The notes under the pieces are model-generated. The model was given only the letters and a program-made list of their open reading frames with translations. It was not told where the DNA came from and did no database searches. A stretch of DNA of 64,000 bases. Origin: Erythroxylum novogranatense (Eukaryota; Streptophyta; Magnoliopsida; Malpighiales; Erythroxylaceae). Shown here piece after piece: positions 31,067-42,419 of the stretch. How positions within the stretch are numbered: the stretch's first letter is position 1; the number at the start of each line of letters is the position of its first letter. The stretch is taken from contig CM057228.1 in assembly GCA_029891385.1 (NCBI GenBank), positions 34,537,023-34,601,022 on the forward strand. Direction: 5' to 3'. Position numbers and translations under genes: made by a program.

Positions 31067-31335
31067 GTTGTGACTGAGCGTTATCACTGTCCCGATTCGG
31101 GCACTTTTCACACTAATCACATTTTCGGCGAGTAGGAGAGCCCTCTGGGTATGCACTACTGCCCACTCACATAAGGGATAGGAGAGCCCTCTGGGTATGC
31201 ACTATGCCCTTTCACAATAATCACATTTTAGGCAAGTAGGAGAGCCCTCTGGGTATGCACTACTGCCGTTTTGGTCCTAGGCCCCTTTCACTGATATCGA
31301 GCTCAAAGCTCTGATCACTAAGCTCCAGTCACAAC
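31067..31335 (-). repeat. Tandem hairpin island in D 3' LTR
   Basis: An outer inverted repeat, GTTGTGACTG (31067-31076) and CAGTCACAAC (31326-31335), encloses three hairpins sharing the loop region GAGAGCCCTCTGGGTATGCA. Their stems differ but pair: GGC.AGTAG/CTACT.GCC (31127-31163), AAGGG.ATAG/CTAT.CCCTT (31173-31212) and GGC.AGTAG/CTACT.GCC (31231-31267). Further short pairs are CCCGATTCGGG (31091-31101) and GAGCTCAAAGCTC (31301-31313). The other LTR has the same island at about 37376-37635 with several local differences. Confidence 0.8.
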
Positions 31336-33177
31336 TGTTTAATTACCACTTATAATCATGCTTAGCATGCACTAACACTTGCACAGTCACTACACATCTA
31401 TATATATATCACTTCACTCGCTTATCACAATCAAAACACTTACTCTTAATTCTATGCACTGATTCACTATCATAAGTACTCACATTTGTAACATATACCG
31501 CACACTCACTCACAATCATTTATTCACAATCTCAGCACATTTATATTTCGCATTTATAATACGCACATTCATTTCACATTTATAACATTTATTCAAATAT
31601 TCATCACAGCATAGTTTATCACACAGAGGTCGAGGAACCAACTAGGTTACTCACCTGAACTTCCGAGCTACCTTCCTGGAAATCTCAGCACTGCCCGTGG
31701 AATATCGATCCATCGGAGCCTCTATAATAGTCAAATAATTTCTCAATTACTAACATGCACGATCAGAACAATTCATTAATGCACATGTCTTAATTAGAAA
31801 TGTACTATGCCTATTCACGACTTTCCCGGTACTATTTCCCAATTTTCACTTTCTGTCGTCACAGTCTAACCCCTTTTTTTCTCAATTGCTCAACAATGGC
31901 CCATCTCAATTCACTAACATGTCCTGGAACTATACCAATTCCATTTGGACTAGATCATATTCACCTATTGCAGACTCCAATAGCATCGAATTCACATTCA
32001 TAATTCTCACAGTTCAATCCCAGTTATTAAGGAACAATCCTTATATTGTAATACAATCACATTCTTATCTTTCTTTCACTAATTGAGATCTCAAAACCTA
32101 AATTCAAACTCTCATTCTTTTTCTCAATTGTAGATCTCTCTCTCTAGATTATAGCGAATAAAACATTACCTCAATAGGAGGTCTACACAATTAGTTAAGC
32201 CTCAAAACCATATTAACTCATTTCGAAAATCGCTCTTGTCATGACGCGGCAACCCCGGTTCGCCTTCTCCGATTCTCTTTCCTCTTTCTCTCTAAATCCA
32301 AAGAATAACTCACTCATAACTACCCAATCCTTTCACAAATAACCCCATGCATGCATTTAACACAATAAATAACAACATTAAACCCTTAAACTTACCGATC
32401 GAAGCTCAAATCCTCAACTCATCCGAAAATCCATCAACGTCTATCATCCACGATTTTCACTTTCAAAGCTCAACCATCTTCCCCTTCCTCAACGATCAAG
32501 CTATGCTTTACAGAGGGAACGAGTAGCAAGCAAGAATCAAGAAGGAGAAAGAAACGAAAATCATCAAAGGAGGAGGAGGAACAATCGATGGAGGAGAATC
32601 GTGCCCTAGGGAGAAAAATGAATTTCTTCTTCTCCTCCTATAATCTTAGGCCTTTTAAAGATAATCACTTAAGCCTCTTGTCTTTATCCTCAAATCTTTT
32701 ATCTATTCACATTTATTTCCAGTCCAAATCGCTCCAAATTTCAATGGCTTCACATATTAATTTCTAAAATCATTATTCAAACTTTTCCATTGCCAAAGGA
32801 CAATCATTCTAACACTATGCAAATAATCATGACACACTCGGAAAATTTCCGGTACGGACATAATCTCTCAAATTTGCCAGAAAATTCCGATGCCAATTGT
32901 TAATTACTCTAACACATATCCAATTCATATTTTCAAGCCCAATTATTCCCAATTTGTCAATAATCAGATTCAATTCTAATTTTCTCACACATTCTCAATT
33001 TCTATCGGTATCACAAGCAATGCCGGGAAAATTTCATGAATGCATGTACCTATTAGTGCATGTGCTAAATGACTCAATCCTCTACAATTAGAGGCCAAAT
33101 AAATACTCAGTCGATAATGCGCGGTAACCCATTCCAATTTACCAATGTACCCATTACCTCGGTAACGGGATGTTACA

Positions 33178-36100
33178 ATTCTCCCCTCCTAACAAAAATT
33201 TCGTCCTCAAAATTTCATATACGATTGATCAGGAAGGCAGGGGAGTTGCTCCGATCACTAAATACGGTCTCTCACTTATTTCACTATATAATCAATTTCT
33301 GTCAGATACACTGAATCAATACAATCGATCACTCTTTATCTCTCCTCTATCTTTACACTTATCATAGCTGATTCCTCATAATTACTCGCAATTCTTCACT
33401 TTTGCTATCGATAATACATATCACAGCCTATATAACGCTTAATAAACCCGAATCATCTTTTGAATTTTGAAACTCAATTTCTAATCCTTGGTTCTATTCA
33501 TATCATAGTCACATAGAGGCCACTTTAAAACGAATCCAGTTTCCCCTATTTCCTCTATCTCATCTAAGTGTATCAAGCCGATGTGATACACTTTGAAATA
33601 TTTCATTTATCGATTAACAAATTATATCACTTTAGTGTTAAAACACTAATCTCATAAGATTACAATGACCTCAATCCACTCAAATCATTTCCCTTTTTCT
33701 AGGATTTCTCAATTCTATTTCGAATTCAATTACTCATTAACATAATACACTACACTCATAAAACAATTACTGTATTCGCAATTCAATCTAGACTACACAT
33801 CGATCTCATGTCCCTATAGATTCCCAACACATCAGTTTCACATTTATCTCCAACAGTCAAGGCTGTTGGTCACTCTCACATATAATCATACGACTTTTCA
33901 TTCTGGACCATCAATTTCTCTTTCGATGCACTCTACGACAATATTAGGCTCTGATCGCTCTTTGCAATTTCTTTAACAGTCTCTTTAGTCTGTACTACAC
34001 ATATTTATTAATTACACTTTACATATCACTATCCTCAATAAGGTTCACAAATTTCAACACCCCATATAGGTCTTTGCCAATCCTTTATATACACAATTGA
34101 TTTGGAATTCCGATAGCTCATACTACTTTCTTTTTGCCCTTTACCAGTTTGACAATTAACACTCAACAATAACACACTTATACGCTATTGAATTTCTACT
34201 CAATCCATTTTATTGCATCACTGTCTTAACTTTGCGACTACTCAATCGTTTAATTCCTTTTTCAAATCATTCAAATTCCCAAAATATCTCGATCATTATT
34301 GATTTGCATCTCCATAAACTTTTCTGTACAATTTATAATCTCCAAGCTCTCATAGCAACACTCAATACAACAATTTCAAATAATTAATCGTAGTATAGCT
34401 CACGAAGTTATACTTGCCCCCAAATACAGAGAATCACTTTGCACTATATCAATGATTTGCCTCATAACCCTATTCAGGGACATTTCACTAACTGTTGCAA
34501 AATCTCCAATTTAAAGCGTTACGATCAATATTTGAGCTGAACATTTGTTTCCCAAATGTCTCTTTCATAATCATCACCATACCATTCACGCATTTTCCTC
34601 AACTATGCCAATTTATCTTCTTCACTTTTAATTACATTTAATCGATCGTCGATGCTCATAGTCACTTCCCATTTAAATACAATCGAGACACTTTACTCTT
34701 CACCATACAATAAATTCCTTATACCCATAATCAATTTGTATAACTCTCTAAAGATCGATTATCTCCGATGAGGAACAATTTTCTCATTACTTTCTCAGTT
34801 TCATCACAACATATTTTGACACAACTTCCTATACCTTAGTTCTCCACATAACCCACTTTATTGCCATCATTACACACTGGTTTGTTAACACATTCATCAT
34901 ATCTCTTTTGTACTTTTAGATCACAATTACACAAAACATACAAAAATTTATATTCTTCTCATACTCGCAATTAACATTTCCTTAACATTCAGAAATTCTC
35001 TTACACAATCAGAGTCATCTTATCAACATAATGTACACTTTTTTTCAGTAACAAATTTTATCTCTTACACTTGAGTCTCCGCTAGGATTAGGACTCCAAA
35101 ATTAACTTTCACTTCATTTCAAAATTTATCTCGTCAATGATCACTCTCAAATCAAATTACCGGATTAACAAAACCTTATCAATCATTAACACTGTTCACC
35201 AAAACCTTGTCAATCAACTATTTCTCATCACTATCTATCAGTCACTCTTAATACCTCGAGAAGGTCAATTTTGATTACGCATAATTTTTCCAATAAAAGT
35301 AATTCATACCATGCATTACAAGATTAGAACATTCCTTGTAATGAGGCTCTGTAAGGCATTTAAACAATTTCATTTACGCTAATATCTTGTATGCACTGCT
35401 ATAATCATCATATCATATCTGAATAGACACTCACATCAATTGACTCATTAATAGCCTATACTACTAAGAACACTTTAATCCCATTTAATTCTCGATAACC
35501 TTTCTCTTTTGGTATCAGTTCTCAATCATGGGGACTTTACTATACTCACACTCCTCTTTTATTCCCTCAGGTTCATTGCTTATACTAACATCATTACTAG
35601 TTTCACTTCTTTCTCAATTGATCGCTACAAGCATTCTCATGTCTTGCTCTAACTCATCTCGAACTTGGGGCCACAGGAATTATAATCGGAACATATTTAA
35701 TAGGCCACCAATTTTCCTCCTATATCATATTCACTTACGCTCAATCATTTCACCCATAAGGGTGATCCCACTATCAAATGTACACTTACAGTGACAATAA
35801 AATCTGAGCTCAACAACTTTCCTTTTTGGCACCCGTCCTCATACAAGAAGATCGAATACAATCTCTATTCATTCCCAATTGATCAATATAAACACTTTCA
35901 TTCTATAAGAATCGGACTGGCAATTTTTCACTAATTCTTTAGTTGCTTCCCATGCTTTCTCCACAAATAAGACAATTACGTTTAATATTTTCGCTTACCA
36001 CGGTGTTCCCATACTCAGGTGTGTATTCACTTTGGCAATTTAGCTGAACTCTAATCACTTTTTCATCTGTCTTTTTCAATATTTTACATTTTAATCTTTT

Positions 36101-36794
36101 CATAATTGTCTCATACTCACGAACTTTTCACACTCAAATCAATATCATAATTACATACCATCATTCTTGATTTCTCACTAAGATAATGGATTCTCAGTCA
36201 TAAATCATGATTCATAACTCTCGTCACGGTAATCAATCCCAATTGTAACTTCTCTATAACATAGAACACTTTATTTTCATCCACTTTATACACTTGACCT
36301 CTTGCCATGTCTATCATACTTCTATTTTCATTTTCCTTTCTCAATCCACAACTATCACTTTATTTTTATCTCCTACACTTGAAATATTACCAATTCTAAC
36401 ACATCTCTATCTTTCCACTATCAATCCATAGCTCTATATTCGTATCTGTTCCACATGTAAGGATATACCACATTATGATTCTAATGCGGTATTTCACAAT
36501 ACATCTACCAATACCCATACACTTAATTTCCATCTGCCAAATCGAACCATTCACTTTTTCTTATTTTACGATATTCACAACTTCTCTTTTATCACATTAT
36601 CTCATTCTAGCATATCATTATTTCCTCTCTATTACTAACCGCTTATCGACTGATACATGCCCATGCATGTGACTCATACACTAGACTGGGGATCAGTTGT
36701 CACTGTCTGCCGTGACATAACTTCAATGCATGCACTTGACACATTTTTCAGAATACCCATGTACAATCGTACTTCTGGGCTCTGATACCACATA
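33178..36794 (-). other. Interior of element D, no recognisable gene
   Basis: 3.6 kb, strongly AT-rich. A polypurine tract (minus GGAGGGGAGAAT) is at 33178-33189 and a tRNA-Met-type primer site (minus TGGTATCAGAGCCC) at 36777-36790. I found no gag, protease, RT or integrase motif on either strand; short frames lack codon structure. Segments are homologous to the interior of E, for example 35270-35370 with about 50280-50375. Confidence 0.75.
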
Positions 36795-39472
36795 TGTAGC
36801 ACCATCTCCGCTGCATTCAACCCGATATCGATGGTGATATCCGAGCCCGTGTCCCGCGAGGGTGGCGTACTAAAACATTCACTGCAGTTCAAACTTTGAA
36901 ATCATTTGTCTTTTTACAAAATCACTCACACACCAAACAATTAAGCCCACTTAACAAAATCGCTAATCAATAACTCATGCGAAATTCAATACACATAAAA
37001 CATCACTACACTAATGTGAACGTGAACTGATCCCAACCTCGAATTCTGACTCGCTTGCGGTAAACATACTCCCGTTTGTCCAACGGTACTCTTCGATCCC
37101 TGAAAAATAATTGCAATGTTGGGTGAGTTTGTGAACTCAATGAGAAACCATCATCGATGGTTCACCCAACTCATGCATATACACATAATATATCTCATAG
37201 ATATATATTAACACAATTTTCACATTTTAGATCATCGCACACGCTTTACACTATTATACTACAACATAGCTCAATCATGTCACTTCACAATTATCACATA
37301 TTACACATTCTCAATTTCACTACACACCAAATGCATAATGTATGCAATTTCTCATTTTATGACATCTTAGGACGAGGCGCTATCACTGCCTCGATTCGGG
37401 CACTTTTCACATCGATCACATTTTCATGTAGTAGAGAGCCCTCCGGGTATGCACTCACGCCCACTCACATAAGGGATAGGAGAGCCTCCGGGTATGCACT
37501 ATGCCCTTTCACAATAATCACATTTTAGGCAAGTAGAGAGCCTCTGGGTATGCACTATCTGCCGCTTTTGGTCCTAGACCCTTTCATCGATATCGAGCTC
37601 AAAGCTCGATCACTAAGCTCCAATCAACTGCTTAATTACCACTTATAATCATGCTTAGCATGCACTAACACTTGCACAATCACTACACATCTATATATAT
37701 ATCACTTCACCGCTTATCACAATCAAAACACTTACTCTTAATTCTATGCACCGATTCACTATCATAAGTACTCACATTTGTAACATATACCGCACACTCA
37801 CTCACAATCATTTATTCACAATCTCAAAGACATTTATATTTCGCATTTATAATACGCACATTCATTTCACATTTATAACATTTATTCAAATATTCATCAC
37901 AAGACAGCTTTATCACACGAGGTCGAGGAACCAACTAGGTTACTCACCTGAACTTCCGAGCTACCTTCCTGGAAATCTCAACACTGCCCGTGGAATATCG
38001 ATCCATCGGAGCCTCTATAATAGTCAAATAATTTCTCAATTACTAACATGCACGATCAGAACAATTCATTAATGCACATGTCTTAATTAGAAATGTACTA
38101 TGCCTATTCACGACTTTCCCGGTACTATTTCCCAATTTCCACTTTCTGTCGTCACGCCTAACCCCTTTTTTCTCAATTGCTCAACAATGGCCCATCTCAA
38201 TTCACTAACATGTCCTGGAACTATACCAATTCCATTTGGACTAGATCATATTCACCTATTGCAGACTCCAATAGCATCGAATTCACATTCATAATTCTCA
38301 CAGTTCAATCCCAGTTATTAAGGAACAATCCTTAGATTGTAATACAATCACATTCTTATCTTTCTTTCACTAATTGAGATCTCAAAAACCTAAATTCAAA
38401 CTCTCATTATTTTTCTCAATTGTAGATCTCTCTCTCTAGATTATAGCGAATCAAACATTACCTCAATAGGAGGTCTACACAATTAGTTAAGCCTCAAAAC
38501 CATATTAACTCATTTCAGAAAACTGGCTCTCGTCGCGACGTGCAACCCTGGTTCGTCTTCTCCGATTCTCTTTTCCTCTTTCTCTCTCTAAATCCAGTAA
38601 TAACTCACTCATAACTACCCAATCCTTTCACAAATAACCCCATGCATGCATTTAACACAATAAATAACAACATTAAACCCTTAAACTTACCGATCGAAGC
38701 TCAAATCCTCAACTCATCCGAAAATCCATCAACGTCTATCATCCACGATTTTCACTCTCAAAGCTCAACCATCTTCCCCTTCCTCAACGATCAAGCTATG
38801 CTTTGCAGAGGGAACGAGTAGCAAGCAAGAATCAAGAAGGAGAAAGAAACAAAAATCATCAAAGGAGGAGGAGGAACGATCGATGGAGGAGAATCGTGCC
38901 CTAGGGAGAAAAATGAATTTCTTCTTCTCCTCCTATAATCTTAGGCCTTTTAAAGATAATCACTTAAGCCTCTTGTCTTTATCCTCAAATCTTTTTATCT
39001 ATTCACATTTATTTCCAGTCCAAATCGTCTCCAAATTTCAATGGCTTCACATATTAATTTCTAAAATCATTATTCAAACTTTTCCATTGCCAAAGGACAA
39101 TCATTCTAACACTATGCAGTCAATCTGTCTGACACTCGGAAAATTTCCGGTCCGGACATAATCTCTCAAATTTGCCAGAAAATTCCGATGCTAATTGTTA
39201 ATTACTCTAACACATATCCAATTCATATTTTCAAGCCCAATTATTCCCAATTTGTCAATAATCAGATTCAATTCTAATTTTCTCACACATTCTCAATTTC
39301 TATCGGTATCACAAGCAATGCCGGGAAAATGTCATGAATGCATGTACCTATTAGTGCATGTGTTAAATGACTCAATCCTCTACAATTAGAGGCCAAATAA
39401 CTCAGTCGATAATGCGCGGTAACCCATTCCAATTTACCAATATACCCATTACCTCGGTAACGGGATGTTACA
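36795..39472 (-). repeat. Element D 5' LTR
   Basis: 2678 bases from TGTAGCACCATC (36795) to GGGATGTTACA (39472) on the + strand. Contains the same leader, hairpin island and junction element as the 3' LTR. A perfect palindrome CGTCGCGACG at 38531-38540 is degraded in the other copy (near 32238), leaving open whether it is a relic of the class-A motif. Confidence 0.92.
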
Positions 39473-39477
39473 CTTTA

Positions 39478-40279
39478 CATATTCACAGTTTGATATTTTC
39501 AGATATTTGTGGCACCCAATATCCACACCCACAGAAAATGTGCAGGCTTAACATAGAAAGGAAACTTAACAATCATAAATAAGAAATACAACATGACAAT
39601 ATGAATAATTAGTATTTATGAGCATTTGTATTGGTTGTAATGATTAATTGTAATGATGTGCAATTATATTGATAAGTTGTATCAATGAGCGTTGAATATC
39701 AATATTTGGCTTATAAATGTGCATTTTTAGTATATAGATAATATGTTGAAGTATATTTGCATTATGTACTTTGCTTAAGTATACCATCATTGTTTACATG
39801 AGCATTGAATATCAATATTTGGTTCATAAATGTGAATTTATGGTATATGAGATGTGATGTTTCGAAATATGTGTGCTTGACAGATGATTGTTGTGAGTGG
39901 TCATCCAAACTAGGTGTTTCCCTACTATGCTTTCAATCTTAGCATGGTGTTAATCTGTGTAGGTCCAAGTAATAGGAGTGAGGTACAGGGAACATTTGTA
40001 AGGACCAAGGCCAACAGATAGAAGAAACAGAACTTTGGAAGGTGTTTTTAGTTAAAGATGATTGTGCGTGTAATGGTTAAATGGAATTGTATGTTTTCTT
40101 TTAGATTACCATGTAAATGTAAAGATGTTTTACTACTGTTAAATGATAATGTTAAGCATTAGGGAGTTTTGTAATGTGTATATGTATATCATTGAATCAA
40201 ATATATGTCGTGATGTATGTATAGGAAATTGGTTGCCTTATGTGTGGATGGTTGTAGGTTCCATATAGGGGGTGTTACA
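39478..40279 (+). repeat. Right part of the G LTR
   Basis: Continuation of the LTR after element D, ending GGGGGTGTTACA at 40279, the mirror of the TGTAA(C/G)ACCCC start common to these LTRs. AT-rich, with two copies of GAGC(G/A)TTGAATATCAATATTTGG (about 39688 and 39801). Confidence 0.7.
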
Positions 40280-42022
40280 TGGTTGTAGTAATGGTGGCTA
40301 AAGATTTGCAATAGTTAGTATAATCGATTCTAAACAAGCTTGTTAAGGAGTTTGAACATCATATTGCAAGCAACTATGATATGGTGTGCTAAAATTTAGC
40401 TTTTCTGTTAACAAGAGAATAAGTTTAACCAACATCCAAATTATTTTGTGTTAATGCTATAATTGTAGCTGAAGGTGACATTTAAAGACAACATTACTTG
40501 ACAGGGCTATAAGTTTTCCTTCAAAATTGCATTCACAAATAAAAAGGTAGCTCTTAATCTAGAATTGTGAGTAGCATAATTATATATCAAAAGCTACAAA
40601 TCTGATGGTATCATCTCAATTTTTATACATACAAATTTCCTTAATTTTTGATTTATAAAGAGTGAAGAAATGGACAATAAAGTGATCAAGGAAGAGGAAT
40701 CTTCTCACACAAAAAAGGAAGAGGAACTACTAAACCAAACCTTAAAATAACAAATTATCTTTTATCAATAACAAAAAGATGTTCGAGTTTGTTAATGTCC
40801 TTTATTTCTCGTGTTTTTCTATTATCCACATGATTGTTTATTCCAACTATCCTTCTTTTATAGGAATTAAAACCAATGTTATGAATACCGTACTGGGCTC
40901 GGTACCGGATTAAGCTCTGGAACGGTGAGAGCGATGAGGCGAGGTCGAGGAGGATAGCAACCGAGGCGAGGAGGAGAATCGGAGAAGACAACAACCAGGC
41001 GGCGGCGGCACGATCCAGACGTCTGCGACAGATCCAGACGTCGACGACAGAGACGGTGAGAGCGAGAGAGTGAGAGAGAGGGGTGAGAGTTAGAGAGAAG
41101 AGTAGAAAACTGAAGAAAGAGGGGCGGTAGTAGACTCAGGTTCAGGGTGAGTTCGTCGGCGAGGGAGGGGGGGTGTTGGCGGTAGGTTATTTTTTTTTCA
41201 AACAAGTCCTCTGGTTTTTAAAAGTTTGCGAAATGGCCCAGAATTTTTTGGTATGTTGGGTACCGGCCGGTACCCAACGGAAAACCCTGGTACCGGCCGG
41301 TATTTTTGGCCGGTACGGAGGTTAGGATCCAGGTACCAGTCCCCGACCGGTATGGTACCTTCCGGCCGATACCGGCCGGAATGGTACGGATCCCAATACA
41401 CTGATTAAAACATTCAATTTATATAATAAAAGTTTGTATACATTTTATAAAAATGAAATTTCATGAGGAATTCAACAATCTTGGAAAGTTTTTGTGATAT
41501 AAATTATTTATTTTTATTGTTTTGCACATCTCCTTTTTCCTTTTTTAAGCAGATTTTGAGTGTATGAAATAGGAAGGGAAGAAATAAACTTACTGTGGGT
41601 CTTTTAAAAACTACGCCTACTACTTTCTGTACAGGACTGCATATTAAAGGACTAGCTTATACCGCTTCTGGTTACCATAAGATTCTCGAGGAAAATCGAA
41701 AACTTTATAATTTGGTTACCTACCTCCCAAAAACTTATTATGCAACTTATTTCTATTATTTTCTTAAACTTCAACACTTTGCTTCCTTTAAGTAGGTAGT
41801 ATTAAGGTCTCTTGTCGAGTGCCACCACTTTTTATGCAGACAATCAAACTTTTTAACTACAGTGGAAAATATAGAAGAAGGAAATATTTCTATTAACACC
41901 CTATTAAGATATAGGAAGGTCGTAAGTGGTTTAGCTTTAGTTTCTTAGAAGAAAGTTTAGATGATTGCGTCACTTCTTCTATAATATCAACCAAAACCTC
42001 TTTCGTCCGTTCATTATAAAGC
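40280..42022 (+). pseudogene. Kinesin-14 (KIN-14) gene relic, several exons
   Basis: Four + strand segments read as successive exons of a plant C-terminal-motor kinesin of the calponin-homology KP1 type. (1) About 40318-40383: SILNKLVKEFEHHIASNYDM after an in-frame TAA, then a GT. (2) About 40660-40740: SEEMDNKVIKEEESSHTKKE. (3) 41635-41714: LHIKGLAYTASGYHKILEEN and RKLYN, preceded by a good acceptor (TTTCTGTACAG) and followed by GT. (4) From 41796: GSIKVSCRV, entry to the motor domain, then with one frame change VENIEEGNISINTLLRY and SFVRSLL. The P-loop and the rest of the motor are absent, and stops and a shift make it non-functional. It is the only host-gene remnant here and appears to be the ancestral target of the surrounding elements. 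Confidence 0.75.
40874..41403 (+). mobile_element. hAT-type non-autonomous element (MITE) with TSD ATTAAAAC
   Basis: 530 bases flanked by a perfect 8-base duplication ATTAAAAC (40866-40873 and 41404-41411), the hAT hallmark. Ends are CAATGTTATGAATACCGTAC and, inverted, CAGTGTATTGGGATCCGTAC, imperfect terminal inverted repeats. Subterminal sequence is dense in GGTACCGG/CCGGTACC and CCGGCCGG, likely transposase-binding repeats. The middle (about 40925-41160) is GC-rich, unlike everything else nearby, with CTCTCTCTC and CCGCCGCCGCC on the minus strand resembling a plant 5' UTR/first exon. No transposase. It lies in an intron of the kinesin relic. Confidence 0.92.
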
Positions 42023-42419
42023 ATTCAGGAAAGCTAATTCTTATCATTAGGCATCTATTGGTTAGTTTTACAGCTATATTTCAAGAATTACGACCTTTTA
42101 AACCTATGTAAAGAGAAGGAAGCTCATGGTTCTTTATGGTTGATCTTTTTGGCCTAGTATACTTAAAGCTCATAGTTCTATTTACTTAGGCCCTAGAAAT
42201 TATATGGAAATACATAGGAAATGCATTTCCCTAACTAAAACGTTTAGAATTAGCTTCTGACATATGTTTTATAATATTTCCAACTTTGTGATGATATTCC
42301 ATCCATCAAAATTTTGCTTTTTACCCTAATTTGACTATTATTTCCTTTAGATGGCTATTGAAAATCCAAAAGCATATAGTTTTACAAAAATTATGGTTTA
42401 GTATTAGTTGATTTGAATT
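42023..42419. other. Intron-like sequence after kinesin exon relics
   Basis: AT-rich, no domain recognised. TATTTCCTTTAG at 42341-42352 looks like a splice acceptor followed by ATGGCTATTGAAAATCCA, but I cannot assign that short frame to a kinesin exon. The LTR of H starts somewhere near 42420. Confidence 0.4.

Larger units (their letters stand above)
30486..33177 (-). repeat. Element D 3' LTR
   Basis: Read on the minus strand: start at 33177, purine-rich leader with GGAGAAGAAGAAA-like sequence near 32630, AT-rich body, hairpin island 31067-31335, three-way-junction element 30815-30867, end at 30486. Colinear with 36795-39472 at high identity. Confidence 0.92.
30486..39472 (-). mobile_element. 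Element D: non-autonomous long-LTR retrotransposon with TSD CTTTA
   Basis: 8987 bases flanked by CTTTA (30481-30485 and 39473-39477). LTRs of 2692 and 2678 bases begin TGTAACATCCCG and end GGTGCTACA on the minus strand. A primer site and polypurine tract bracket a 3.6 kb interior with no recognisable gag or pol domain. The last interior bases read on the minus strand as TTTTGAGGACGAAATTTTTG, the end of a chromovirus polyprotein, showing its gypsy ancestry. This is the structure called LARD. It interrupts LTR sequence of G and is related to E in both LTR and interior. Confidence 0.9.

Noticed and set aside
30486..39472. D as a tandem segmental duplication of 2.7 kb
   Set aside because: A perfect 5-base target duplication, TG...CA ends, primer site and polypurine tract show an LTR retrotransposon.
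40879..41205. 108-residue minus-strand ORF in the hAT MITE
   Set aside because: Low-complexity Ser/Arg/Pro composition caused by CT and CCG repeats. It may reflect a captured host exon, but I cannot support a gene.
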